The position numbers and the translations under genes are program-made. The notes below the pieces were generated by a model. The model was not told the DNA's origin. It ran no database searches and saw only the letters and a list, made by a program, of their open reading frames with translations. A stretch of DNA of 64,000 nucleotides from Persebacter sp965221835. GTDB taxonomy: Bacteria > Pseudomonadota > Gammaproteobacteria > Tethybacterales > Persebacteraceae. Shown here in pieces: positions 15,828 through 24,277 of this stretch. The DNA is taken from positions 186,001 through 250,000 of the forward strand of contig OZ244916.1 of the NCBI GenBank assembly GCA_965221835.1, in the 5' to 3' direction. Every line of letters starts with the position of its first letter. Positions within the stretch are counted from its first letter, which is position 1.

Positions 15828-17495
15828 ATGAAAACATTTGAAGCATCTTCAATTGCCATCACGGATGTGTTGACAGGGAACAAAAAATATTCTGTCCCCT
15901 CTTATCAGCGTCCGTACAGATGGGATGCGGAAAACGCCGAACAGTTGGCGAACGACATCTATGATAGTTTTTGCTCCCAAGAACAGGGATATTTTATCGG
16001 CAGCATTATCTGCATTAAGACGGGCGATCGCGAATTTGAAGTTGTCGACGGGCAACAGCGGCTGATTACGCTGACTCTCATCGTACTGCAGCTGGCGCGT
16101 TTAGTAGAAGACGCAGATGCGAAAATTTTGTTGAAAAACATGGTAGTGCAAGTTGATGCGCTTGCCGAAACAGCAAAGAGTGCGCCCAGTTTGCGTGTGC
16201 GTGAACCGGAGAATCTGTTTTATTGGAATTGTATTGTTAACGACAATACCGAACCCAGAAAACCGACCAGCAACCAGCGCGTTTTTCTGAAAAGCCGGAA
16301 AAAGATTGCGGAATTTTTTTCGGGTTTGAAACTGGGGCAGACAGATCTCAAACGATTTGCAACTTATCTCCGCGACAAGGTGTTTGTTGTGTTTGTGCAG
16401 GCGGAAGACCGTGCATCTTCGTTCCGTTTGTTTAATGTGCTGAACAACCGCGGCATGTCGCTGAACGATGCCGACTTGCTTAAGAACCATCTTTTGTCCA
16501 AAGTTGGCGATGACAAACAGTGTTCGGAAAAAGTGGAAAAGAACTGGCTGGATATGGAAGATCTAATTGGCGATGAAAAACTCAACGGTTTTTTGTCTAT
16601 GCACCAGATTTCCGAAAAGAAGGACCGCGACCGCGTGAAAAAGCAGAATTTTTCGTACTACGAAAAATCTTTAGAAAAAGTTTTTTGTGATGACGCAACG
16701 AAAATGTCGGATATGCTTCTTCGCTCCTCGGAGAATCATGACGCGGTTATGAAGGGCGAATGGGGGGCGAAAAGAACGGTTGCCTTTCTCTCTTCGCTGT
16801 CTTTGGATGGGGAGTGGATGCCCGCGTTTATCGCCTTTCTCAACAAGGGCATATATTCTCGCGAACAATTTCCGATGTTTGCGGAGTTGCTGGAAAAAGT
16901 GTACATGCACGCGCTTTTAGGCGGTGTTTCCAAAAGCCAACGGGAGGCGGCATGCTACTATGCGATTGAGGCGATTAACCGCAACGCGCCGTTTGACGAA
17001 GTTATGGATTGCTTGCGGAAATTGAGCGATAATAAGCGCCTTGATGAATCTTTGGACAATCGCGAGTTTTATGACGATTCGCGTCCGTCCGTTATCAATC
17101 TTGTTAAGTCGGTATTGCTGCGAGTGAACGAGGAAAGGCATGATGACAGCGTGAAAGTGTATCTCGACCGTCAAAAAATTACAGTGGAACATATTCTGCC
17201 GCGGGATATGAGCAATCCGTACTGGCAAAAGCGGTTTACGGCGGAAGAACAAGAGGAATGGTTGCATAAACTCGGCAATCTGACGCTTCTCAATCGCGGC
17301 AAAAATTCCGCCGCGCGCAACCTTGGATTTGACAAAAAGAAAGCGGCGTACGAAAAGTCCAATCAAAAGAGTTCTTTTGAGATTACAAAGGAAATTTGCG
17401 GCATACCCGAATGGAATATGTCCGCGCTTCGGAGTCGACATGAAAAATTGAAGGCGGAAATTATGAATCTATGGAAAGTGTCCGAATTGTTATAG
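15828..17495 (+). CDS. DUF262/DUF1524 (GmrSD-like) nuclease
   Basis: 555 residues. The N-terminal DUF262 half carries VPSYQRPYRW (23-32) and the nucleotide-binding DGQQR (74-78). The C-terminal DUF1524 half has the HNH signature VEHILP around residue 452 and KLGNLTLLNRGKNSAARN after it. Fused GmrS-GmrD proteins are type IV restriction enzymes that cut modified phage DNA using NTP; related proteins occur in several defence systems. The gene is 76 bp upstream of a trypsin-like protease gene on the same strand. Specificity cannot be told. No good ribosome site is seen. Confidence 0.92.
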   Translation: MKTFEASSIAITDVLTGNKKYSVPSYQRPYRWDAENAEQLANDIYDSFCSQEQGYFIGSIICIKTGDREFEVVDGQQRLITLTLIVLQLARLVEDADAKILLKNMVVQVDALAETAKSAPSLRVREPENLFYWNCIVNDNTEPRKPTSNQRVFLKSRKKIAEFFSGLKLGQTDLKRFATYLRDKVFVVFVQAEDRASSFRLFNVLNNRGMSLNDADLLKNHLLSKVGDDKQCSEKVEKNWLDMEDLIGDEKLNGFLSMHQISEKKDRDRVKKQNFSYYEKSLEKVFCDDATKMSDMLLRSSENHDAVMKGEWGAKRTVAFLSSLSLDGEWMPAFIAFLNKGIYSREQFPMFAELLEKVYMHALLGGVSKSQREAACYYAIEAINRNAPFDEVMDCLRKLSDNKRLDESLDNREFYDDSRPSVINLVKSVLLRVNEERHDDSVKVYLDRQKITVEHILPRDMSNPYWQKRFTAEEQEEWLHKLGNLTLLNRGKNSAARNLGFDKKKAAYEKSNQKSSFEITKEICGIPEWNMSALRSRHEKLKAEIMNLWKVSELL

Positions 17496-17571
17496 CAATT
17501 CAGACGTTTCGCATCAGTATTATGCCGTCCATACTGCCGTTTGAAATCTACAAAACGAAAGAGGAAAGGGT

Positions 17572-18252
17572 TTGATTACGACCAACATCATACAAAGAGT
17601 TTTTTGCGCCTGTTTTCCGAACAATGGAGGGCGCGGTACCTGCTTTACCGTAGAAGTGGACGGCAAGCAGTACTTTATTACTGCCAAGCATCTTGTCGGT
17701 GATACGGATAAAAAGCCCCAACTTTCCATTTTTCATGATGAAATGTGGAAGCCGCTTCCTGTTAAATTGGTGGGACATTGCGATGGCGATGTTTCCATTC
17801 TATCGGCGGGGCAACAGGTATCTCCCACATATCCGGCGGAACCGACAAGTGGTGGAATGGTGTACGGACAAGATGCTTATTTTTTGGGGTTCCCTTATTT
17901 GGAAATAGATCCTGCATTTAGAAAAATTAACAATGGATACCAACAGCCATTTGTTAAGAAAGGTATCGTGGCTAATATGTCTCCGGGACTGCTGTTTTTA
18001 GATGGACATAATAATCCCGGATTTTCGGGTGGTCCGGTTGTTTTTAATACGCCTCAATCACGCGATTATAAAATCGCGGGGGTGGTAAGCGCGTATAGAG
18101 CGACATCCCAGCCGGTTAAAGAACACGAGCAAGATTCTTCATCAATTACCTTTGACGAGAACGCGGGAATTATTGTTGCTTATAGCATCAATTTCGCTAT
18201 TGATTTGATTAAGTCGAATCCCATAGGAGCCCCCGTTAATTATGGGGCTTAA
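17572..18252 (+). CDS. Trypsin-like serine protease, cytoplasmic
   Basis: 226 residues from a TTG start at 17572 with GAGGAAAGGG just upstream. The chymotrypsin-fold triad can be placed: GTCFTVEVDGKQYFITAKH (H40), GDVSIL (D73) and NNPGFSGGP (S152). No signal peptide is visible, so it probably acts in the cytoplasm. It follows the DUF262/DUF1524 nuclease and ends 8 bp before the duplicated ETF-QO fragment. Pairing with a restriction-type nuclease suggests a protease effector or maturation partner, but this is inference. Confidence 0.88.
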   Translation: MITTNIIQRVFCACFPNNGGRGTCFTVEVDGKQYFITAKHLVGDTDKKPQLSIFHDEMWKPLPVKLVGHCDGDVSILSAGQQVSPTYPAEPTSGGMVYGQDAYFLGFPYLEIDPAFRKINNGYQQPFVKKGIVANMSPGLLFLDGHNNPGFSGGPVVFNTPQSRDYKIAGVVSAYRATSQPVKEHEQDSSSITFDENAGIIVAYSINFAIDLIKSNPIGAPVNYGA

Positions 18253-18260
18253 CTACCCCC

Positions 18261-18624
18261 TCACATCCCCTTATAATTCGGTCCGCCGCCGCCTTCGGGG
18301 GGAGTCCATTGGATGTTTTGGGTTGGGTCTTTGATGTCGCAGGTTTTGCAGTGGACGCAGTTTTGTGCGTTGATGACGAGTTTTTGTTCGCCCGATTCGT
18401 CGTCTACAAATTCGTAGACGCCGGCGGGACAATAGCGCGCTTCGGGACCGGCGTATTTCGTCAGATTGATTTCGGTCGCAACCGACGAGTCGTGCAAGTG
18501 CAAATGCGCGGGTTGATTCGCTTCGTGATTGACGCCCGAAAACGCGAGATTATCCAGACGCGAAAAACTCAATACGCCGTCCGGTTTCGGATATTCAATC
18601 GGGCGATGTTTTGCCGCAACTTCC
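18261..18624 (-). pseudogene. Duplicated 3' end of the ETF-QO gene
   Basis: These 364 bp match 21848-22211, the last ~120 codons of the complete ETF-quinone oxidoreductase gene, without any length change and with only scattered substitutions. The fragment encodes the 4Fe-4S segment (CVHCKTCDIKDP) and the normal stop. It has no start of its own; the open frame extending to 18710 joins it to unrelated sequence. The homology starts at the stop codon and ends abruptly inside the gene. Confidence 0.95.
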
Positions 18625-18629
18625 GTTTT

Positions 18630-18868
18630 TCGCGGCGCGCGAAAATTTTTACGCGGCGGCGCGCGATGGTTTGGACGCGAAACTTTTATGGACGGACGGA
18701 AAAAAAACATTCGCCGCGCGCATTAATTTTTGCGGAAGTTAATTCCGGCGGCGCGGTTTGGAATCGCTTCCGCAATTGTCAAAATCGGACGGCGAAAAAT
18801 ATCTGAACATTATCGCCGCACGCGCGAAAAAAATCAAAACGGCGCGCAATGGCAAAAGCGTTTTATAA
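18630..18868 (+). pseudogene. Frameshifted coding remnant, unidentified
   Basis: On the plus strand three consecutive frame pieces read like protein: AARDGLDAKLLWTDGKKTF, then INFAEVNSGGAVW after a one-base shift, then LPQLSKSDGEKYLNIIAA and on to a TAA at 18866-18868 after a second shift. The whole begins right where the ETF-QO duplication stops. I do not recognise the family. The evidence is only the protein-like composition and the lysine-rich C-terminal helix. Confidence 0.4.
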
Positions 18869-19002
18869 CCAAACACGGCAACGGCACCACCTCACCGCCA
18901 CCTCTTGACAAAATCGGCAATCCGGAACGCCGGTGCATTTGGGGGAGTGTTGATGCGTAAAACGAAAACGAATCTCCCAAATCTTGCCGAAAATTCCCGT
19001 CG

Positions 19003-19033
19003 TTTGGCTTTGCAAATCATTTGCAAAGCCAAA
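19003..19033. repeat. Perfect 15-bp inverted repeat with 1-nt centre
   Basis: TTTGGCTTTGCAAAT (19003-19017), C, ATTTGCAAAGCCAAA (19019-19033). It has no T run and lies 216 bp beyond the 3' end of the PD-(D/E)XK nuclease gene, in a gene-free stretch. It could be a binding or recombination site, or a remnant of a mobile element end. Confidence 0.85.
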
Positions 19034-19248
19034 TGGTTGCACGATTCACACTGTTTTTCTCGCAAAAAGAGGGGAAACAGCAATTTGCGCAAATTCGCGC
19101 AGATTTCCGCCCTCGTCTCCCGAATTTCCTGAATCCCATTCCCGCCGCCCGTTCGTCATTCCGGCGAAATCCGGAATCTTTCGGGAGATTCCCGCTTTCG
19201 GGGAATGGAATCGGGGATGAGGAGTTGTCAGCGTTAAAGCGCAACAAT
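19034..19248. other. Gene-free stretch with a dRS3-like repeat copy
   Basis: No convincing gene. Around 19150-19205 it contains inverted repeats of the type attccggcgaaatccggaat and attcccgctttcgggg, related to the 20-bp elements arrayed at 29.9-30.8 kb. Confidence 0.5.
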
Positions 19249-20424
19249 TCAATCCGTAGCGTCGCCGGGCGATTCGCGCAACATATACGGAGAAATATCC
19301 GCGTTATCGTTGCCGCCGGCGGTGCGGATTATCCACTTGCTATCCCTGTGAATAATATGTACATGCCGGTATTCCGTTTTTCCCTGCACCGTTCTGGGCA
19401 GGTTGCCCAACATCGGTTCCAAATCACACCAAGGAATCGCAAAGAGAATGTCGCTGTCCGATTTGCAGCAGAACATCATCCACGATTCTTTGAAATTGCG
19501 CAAAAACTTTTTCTGCTTCTCCCTTACGGAGAACCAGAAATAGCCCCCCGAGTGTCGCTTTGATACCAGACAGACGGCGCCGGAATTTTTTTCCGGCGTT
19601 GAGAAATTTGTCCGGGACCGGCGGACAAAATTCCTCTTCAGCTTCTGCGATGCTTTTAACACGAAAGTTTCCGCGATGGGCAAGGTAATTTCTGCGCCGA
19701 GCTCGCCGCTTGTCTCTTCCTGCAATTGCCCGCCGTCCTCTTCATCCGAAGAGTCAACGGCGACGGACAGTAGCATCTCAGCGATGGCGTCCAGCCGCGT
19801 AAATTCGTCCGGAATTAATACCGGACAAATTTTATTAAAAGTCGCCTCGTCGACCTTGTCTTTGACTTCGGCGATTTTAAGAAGCGCATCCACTCCGATA
19901 ACGCGCATATCCGATGCATAACGGGATCCGCGAATCTGCATTTCAAGCGCGCCGCTGTCTTGTCTTCCGACAATCAGCAGAATGGATGCCATTTCTTCAT
20001 CCAACTCTTCGCGCTTAATCAACTCGCGGCGATACCGGGCGATTTTATGCAAGTTAATCGCGTAAACATCGGTGGTTTTGACCTCCACGACAATCTTTTT
20101 GCCGTCGTGCAAAGTCCACAGCCCATCATGCCCGATTTGGTTGCGTACGCCTTGGTACCTTCCGTTTTCCACATTAAACTCAAAGCGGCGCCCTACTTCG
20201 TTGACGATGTCCTGCAGCGCCTTGCCGGAATCGGTGAATCCAGAGTTAATGCACTCTTCCGCGTACCGCCGGATTTGGGCGAAGGGAACGCAGGTTAAAT
20301 AGTTCCGAAACTCTTCGGAACATTGCCCGTCATCGCGCAACCGCCCATTTCCGGAGAAGGAGATAATTTGATGGAGAAGTTTGTTTTTTAACTCCCCGCG
20401 CTCCCACATTTCTTTCAGCGACAT
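19249..20424 (-). CDS. Predicted PD-(D/E)XK nuclease with C-terminal domain
   Basis: 391 residues. The ATG at 20424 follows GGAGGAAATCAA; a longer frame upstream is rejected because it runs through the promoter. The core NEVGRRFEF ... GHDGLW ... IVVEVKTTD (E77, D100, E114, K116) matches the PD-(D/E)XK restriction-endonuclease fold, followed by a helix typical of such folds. Residues about 290-390 form a second domain with aromatic strands (GGYFWFSVREKQKKFL), possibly for recognition. It is divergent from the small ORF and protease at 20669-21813. Likely a restriction or abortive-infection nuclease. Confidence 0.75.
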   Translation of the reverse strand: MSLKEMWERGELKNKLLHQIISFSGNGRLRDDGQCSEEFRNYLTCVPFAQIRRYAEECINSGFTDSGKALQDIVNEVGRRFEFNVENGRYQGVRNQIGHDGLWTLHDGKKIVVEVKTTDVYAINLHKIARYRRELIKREELDEEMASILLIVGRQDSGALEMQIRGSRYASDMRVIGVDALLKIAEVKDKVDEATFNKICPVLIPDEFTRLDAIAEMLLSVAVDSSDEEDGGQLQEETSGELGAEITLPIAETFVLKASQKLKRNFVRRSRTNFSTPEKNSGAVCLVSKRHSGGYFWFSVREKQKKFLRNFKESWMMFCCKSDSDILFAIPWCDLEPMLGNLPRTVQGKTEYRHVHIIHRDSKWIIRTAGGNDNADISPYMLRESPGDATD

Positions 20425-20452
20425 TTGATTTCCTCCGTAGGCGTTGCCAAAT

Positions 20453-20458
20453 ATTATA
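20453..20458 (-). promoter_or_regulatory. Extended -10 of the PD-(D/E)XK nuclease gene
   Basis: TATAAT on the minus strand preceded by TGC (extended -10), 29 bp upstream of the nuclease start codon, giving a leader of roughly 20 nt that carries the GGAGG site. Confidence 0.55.
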
Positions 20459-20577
20459 GCAAATAAATCTGCCAAAAAAAGATTCCGGCTTTCGTCGGAA
20501 TGGAAATTCGGCGCGTCTTTTTCCGGCGGGGCGGCGTTTGTCGCCGGATTTCCGGCGATAGCGAAAAAATATGTTTT

Positions 20578-20607
20578 TTGGAAAAATCGGGAAATGCGGG
20601 GTATAAT
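20578..20607 (+). promoter_or_regulatory. Promoter of the 20669-21813 gene pair
   Basis: TTGGAA (20578-20583), 18-bp spacer, TATAAT (20602-20607). It points toward the 68-residue ORF and the SDH-type protease gene, back to back with the nuclease promoter 120 bp away. Confidence 0.6.
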
Positions 20608-20668
20608 TTCCCCGGAAAAGCGGACGGTGCGGGCTGTCCGCAGGAAAGCAGAAGAGAAGGGAAACGGA

Positions 20669-20875
20669 ATGAAACAATCGGACAAAGCGCCCATGTCGGA
20701 CGCAGAGATTCTGGATCTCCTGAAAAAGACAAACGAGCAGTATCGCGTTTACAAGGAACTGAACGATGTCGCCAATATCGGGCGCAAGCCGGCGTTTCCA
20801 CGCGAAGCCGCTCCGACTCCAGAGAAGCCGCTGACTTCTGGCACTTTCGGGGCCTGCATTCGCCATACCAAGTAG
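20669..20875 (+). CDS. 68-residue protein upstream of SDH-type protease
   Basis: A 68-residue frame starting MKQSDKAPMSDAEILDLLKK, preceded by a GAAGGGAAACG purine stretch and a strong promoter. The first half is predicted helical, the second half proline-rich. It ends 5 bp before the protease start, so the two are probably co-translated. It could be an adaptor, inhibitor or substrate of the protease. No family recognised. Confidence 0.6.
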   Translation: MKQSDKAPMSDAEILDLLKKTNEQYRVYKELNDVANIGRKPAFPREAAPTPEKPLTSGTFGACIRHTK

Positions 20876-20880
20876 GTGTT

Positions 20881-21813
20881 ATGGCGAGTTATTCCGCTCT
20901 TTCGATTCAATTCAACAGCATGCCGCAGGAAAATCGGTTGCGGTGGCTGGAGGAGCAGTTTTCCCAATTTTTGGGTGTGGTGTCGCAGTGTATCGGAAAA
21001 ATTTTTGACAATGCGGCGGAAGAACAGAATGTCATTTTTTATTTTTCCGCTTTTTTGCAGAAGCCCCAGTTGGCTCCCTATACGGGGATGCAGGGGGATG
21101 ACATACAGGGGTTTATGAACGCCATGTATGGGTTGGATTACGACAAAGATCTGACCATTGTTATGCATACGCCGGGCGGAGATCCTTCTGCTGTGGAGAC
21201 GATCATAGAGTACATCTATGACAAATTCCGTGCGCGGAAAGTTACCGTTGTTGTGCCGGTTATGTCTGCATCAGCGGGCACAATTTTCGCCCTTGCTTCC
21301 GACAGAATTGTCGTTAGCAGAATCGGGCAATTAGGCCCTGTTGACACTCAATTTTTTCTGCCGCAAGGAAGTTTTTCGGTGAAAGAAATTATTGAGCAAT
21401 TCAAAAAAGCCAAAAAAGAGATTCTTGAGAATCCTTCCGTGGCTCATTTTTGGTCGCCGATTCTGCAGTCCTATGGTCCCGCTCTGTATGAGCGCGCGCG
21501 GAACGTCCAAAAGGACAGCCGCTCTAAAATTGAAAAGTGGCTGGAGCGCAAAGGCAAAAAATCCGAAGACATCGGGAAAATAATGGAAGCGTTTTATGAT
21601 AGCCCGAACGTGCATAACCACCGCATCGGCTGGGACGATCTGCAATCGATTCCCTTGAAAACGAAACTTTTGGAGAATAACCAAGAGTTGCAGGATGCGA
21701 CGCTGTCCGTCTACCACTTGGCGACTTTGTATGCCGCCAACTATCCCATGGTGCGCATGATCATAAACCACAAAATGCAAGTATGGGAAAGATACCATCA
21801 TCCCTCGGAGTAA
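20881..21813 (+). CDS. SDH-family (SppA/ClpP-fold) serine protease
   Basis: 310 residues. The segment IVMHTPGGDPSAVETI (94-109) and VPVMSASAGTIFALAS (125-140) correspond to the oxyanion loop and nucleophile region of the serine dehydrogenase proteinase family; S131 is the likely nucleophile, followed by GQLGPVDTQF. There is no signal peptide, so it is probably cytoplasmic or membrane-associated. It is the second, unrelated serine protease next to a nuclease in this island and ends 34 bp before the ETF-QO stop codon. Confidence 0.85.
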   Translation: MASYSALSIQFNSMPQENRLRWLEEQFSQFLGVVSQCIGKIFDNAAEEQNVIFYFSAFLQKPQLAPYTGMQGDDIQGFMNAMYGLDYDKDLTIVMHTPGGDPSAVETIIEYIYDKFRARKVTVVVPVMSASAGTIFALASDRIVVSRIGQLGPVDTQFFLPQGSFSVKEIIEQFKKAKKEILENPSVAHFWSPILQSYGPALYERARNVQKDSRSKIEKWLERKGKKSEDIGKIMEAFYDSPNVHNHRIGWDDLQSIPLKTKLLENNQELQDATLSVYHLATLYAANYPMVRMIINHKMQVWERYHHPSE

Positions 21814-21847
21814 GAGACGAGAGATATAACAATCCCGTACGGCGCGT

Positions 21848-23470
21848 TCACATCCCCTTATAATTCGGTCCGCCGCCGCCCTCTGGCGGAGTCCATTGGA
21901 TGTTTTGGGTTGGGTCTTTGATGTCGCAGGTTTTGCAGTGGACGCAGTTTTGTGCGTTGATGACGAGTTTTTGTTCGCCCGATTCGTCGTCTATAAATTC
22001 GTAGACGCCGGCGGGACAATAGCGCGCTTCGGGACCGGCGTATTTCGTCAGATTGATTTTGGTCGCAACCGACGAGTCGTGCAAGTGCAAATGTGCGGGT
22101 TGATTCGCTTCGTGATTGACGCCCGAAAACGCGAGATTATCCAGACGCGAAAAACTCAATACGCCGTCCGGTTTCGGATATTCAATCGGACGATGTTTTG
22201 CCGCAACTTCCAAACATTCGTGGTCGGGATGATTTTTGTAAGTCCACGGCGCGCGTCCGCGAAACAAATACGAATCCAATGCGGCATTCGCCATTCCCAA
22301 ATAAAATCCGCGCCGAAAACCGGGGCGGATGTTGCGCGCGCGCCGCAACTCTTCGCCCGCCCAACTCTCGCGCACCGCGCGGTCGTAATCGCGCAAATCG
22401 GTGTTTTGTGCGGCGAGGGCGGCGGCGATATGTTCCGCCGCCAGCATTCCGGTTTTCATTGCGGTGTGCGCGCCTTTTATTTTTGGTACATTTAAAGTAC
22501 CGGCAGCGCAACCGGCGAGCAACGCGCCGGGCATGGAAAGTGCAGGCAAACTCTGCCATCCGCCTTCGTTTAATGCGCGCGCGCCGTAGGCGATTCGTTT
22601 TCCGCCTTTCAACAATTTTGCAATTGCCGGATGATGTTTGAATCGCTGAAATTCTTCGTACGGCGAAAGATACGGATTTTTATAATCCAAACCGCAAACG
22701 AATCCGAGCGCGATTTTTCCAGATTCCAAATGATACAAAAACGAACCGCCATAAACATCGGACGACAGCGGCCAGCCGACGGTGTGCAAAACATTGCCGG
22801 GTGATGCTGCGGGTGCGTCCCACAATTCTTTAATTCCGATGGCGTAAGTTTGCGGGTCGCAATCGCGCCGCAGATTGAATTTTTGCATTACTTGTTGCGA
22901 GAGCGCGCCGCGGCATCCTTCGGCGAAAATTGTATAGGTCGCGCGCAACTCCACGCCGGGCTGATAGTTTGCGGTGTGCGCGCCGTCTTTGCCGATTCCC
23001 ATGTCGCCGGTTGCCGCGCCGTTTATCGCGCCGTTTTTGTCGTATAAAACTTCTGCCCCGGCGAATCCGGCGAAGATTTCCGCGCCCGCCGATTCCGCTT
23101 GTTTGCCGAGCCATTCGCACACGCGCCCCAAACTGACGATATAGTTTCCTTCGTTTTGCATTTGCGGCGGAGTCGGCAGACGGATTTTTTTTGTCGCGGT
23201 AAGAAAACAAAATTCATCGCGGACGACTTCGGTTTTAATCGGCGCGTCTTTTTGTTTCCAATCGGGAATTAGTTCGTTTAGCGCGCGCGTTTCCATCACT
23301 GCGCCGGCGAGAATATGCGCGCCGATTTCCGCGCCTTTTTCTATGACGCAAACGGAAATGTCGCGCCCGCTTTCGGCGGCAATTTGTTTCAGCCGAATCG
23401 CCGCCGCCAATCCTGCCGGTCCGCCGCCGATGATTAATACATCAAACTCCAAAGTTTCGCGTTCACTCAT
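21848..23470 (-). CDS. Electron transfer flavoprotein-ubiquinone oxidoreductase
   Basis: 540 residues from the ATG at 23470, behind an AGGAG site; an upstream in-frame start at 23500 is less likely. The N-terminal FAD motif IIGGGPAGLAAAIRL and the C-terminal ferredoxin part CVHCKTCDIKDPTQNIQW, here a 4Fe-4S cluster, are diagnostic. The enzyme passes electrons from ETF to ubiquinone in the inner membrane. etfA and etfB lie upstream on the same strand, separated by a small gene. The last 364 bp are duplicated at 18261-18624. Confidence 0.96.
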   Translation of the reverse strand: MSERETLEFDVLIIGGGPAGLAAAIRLKQIAAESGRDISVCVIEKGAEIGAHILAGAVMETRALNELIPDWKQKDAPIKTEVVRDEFCFLTATKKIRLPTPPQMQNEGNYIVSLGRVCEWLGKQAESAGAEIFAGFAGAEVLYDKNGAINGAATGDMGIGKDGAHTANYQPGVELRATYTIFAEGCRGALSQQVMQKFNLRRDCDPQTYAIGIKELWDAPAASPGNVLHTVGWPLSSDVYGGSFLYHLESGKIALGFVCGLDYKNPYLSPYEEFQRFKHHPAIAKLLKGGKRIAYGARALNEGGWQSLPALSMPGALLAGCAAGTLNVPKIKGAHTAMKTGMLAAEHIAAALAAQNTDLRDYDRAVRESWAGEELRRARNIRPGFRRGFYLGMANAALDSYLFRGRAPWTYKNHPDHECLEVAAKHRPIEYPKPDGVLSFSRLDNLAFSGVNHEANQPAHLHLHDSSVATKINLTKYAGPEARYCPAGVYEFIDDESGEQKLVINAQNCVHCKTCDIKDPTQNIQWTPPEGGGGPNYKGM

Positions 23471-23913
23471 TTTTTTTCTCCTCTTTTTATTTCGCGCCAT
23501 TTTGCGCGGCGGAAATAATTATACTCTCATCGCGCCGTTTATGTTTTTCCAAAACTTCGTTATTCCAAACGCACATGATTCGCCATCTTGCCGCGGTTGC
23601 AATTGCGCGTTTATCAGGCGCGTTTTTTGTCATGTACAACTTTGCAGTTTGCAGATTTGTTTAATGTCGCGGCGGCGGAGAATTTTTTACTATCCACTGT
23701 TTTCGCAGAGAGAGAATTTGCGGCGAGAGGGGAAAGTTAAAGATTTCGCGTTCGTTCATTTTTTTCTCCATTCGCCCAAATAAAAAAAATGGACTTTGCG
23801 ATTTTGGATTGAACAACCGCGCCGCCGATTTGCCGAGGTGCATTTTTAAGAATATCACGCGGCGCAATTTTGTCGCCAACTTTCTCGCAAAATCCTCGCA
23901 AAAAAAGCGGCGG
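23471..23913. other. 443-bp gap upstream of ETF-QO
   Basis: No full gene seen. It holds the upstream region of the ETF-QO gene, a short frame resembling its 5' end (23661-23759), and the terminator of the small gene to the right. The short frames here otherwise look like chance. Confidence 0.5.
23661..23759 (-). pseudogene. Short copy resembling the ETF-QO 5' end
   Basis: A 32-codon frame starting MNEREIFNF, preceded by GGAGAAAAA. The ETF-QO gene starts MSERETLEF behind GAGGAGAAAAAAA. The shared stretch covers the ribosome site and about nine codons, after which the similarity ends. It could be a remnant of a duplication, like the 3' copy at 18261, or coincidence. Confidence 0.35.
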
Positions 23914-23926
23914 TTAATGCCGCCGC
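23900..23926 (-). terminator. Terminator of the 89-residue gene
   Basis: On the minus strand GCGGCGG (23920-23926) pairs with CCGCCGC (23907-23913), with the stop codon of the gene in the loop, followed by seven T. A strong rho-independent terminator. Confidence 0.8.
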
Positions 23927-24183
23927 TGACTTTTGATTTCGGCGAGTTTTGCCGAAGCCCAAGGCGCCCGTATGATGTTCGCATAGCGGGAGACGATTTC
24001 GGTGTCGGGAATTGTGACGCTGTGAACGTTTTTGTCCCAACCGGGATTTTCCAGCAGTTTCTTCATGCCGTCGTAATCGTTGTTTAACGCGAGATGCCAG
24101 AGTTTGAGTTCGGGGTCAATTTCGGCGTATCCGAGGGACGCCAGAGCGTCGACAAAAGATTTAAATTTTTCGTTGTGTTTCAT
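23914..24183 (-). CDS. Hypothetical 89-residue protein
   Basis: Begins MKHNEKFKSFVDALASLGYAE; a GGAGGAT site lies just upstream. Helical and soluble, with no recognised domain. The last codons form one arm of its terminator hairpin and the stop codon lies in the loop. It sits between etfA and the ETF-QO gene, but nothing ties it to electron transfer. Confidence 0.65.
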   Translation of the reverse strand: MKHNEKFKSFVDALASLGYAEIDPELKLWHLALNNDYDGMKKLLENPGWDKNVHSVTIPDTEIVSRYANIIRAPWASAKLAEIKSQRRH

Positions 24184-24277
24184 CGGTTATCCTCCGCAAT
24201 ATCGGTGTGCGCGCATCGCCCGAATGTTTGGAAGCGAAAGATTCAACGGAAGATTCCATATCGCGATTATACAATAT

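Noticed and set aside
17520..17571. Longer start for the trypsin-like protease
   Set aside because: Upstream codons lack a start with ribosome site; the TTG at 17572 directly follows GAGGAAAGGG.
18625..21847. Insertion sequence or transposon between the ETF-QO copies
   Set aside because: No transposase, terminal inverted repeats at the borders or target duplication were seen.
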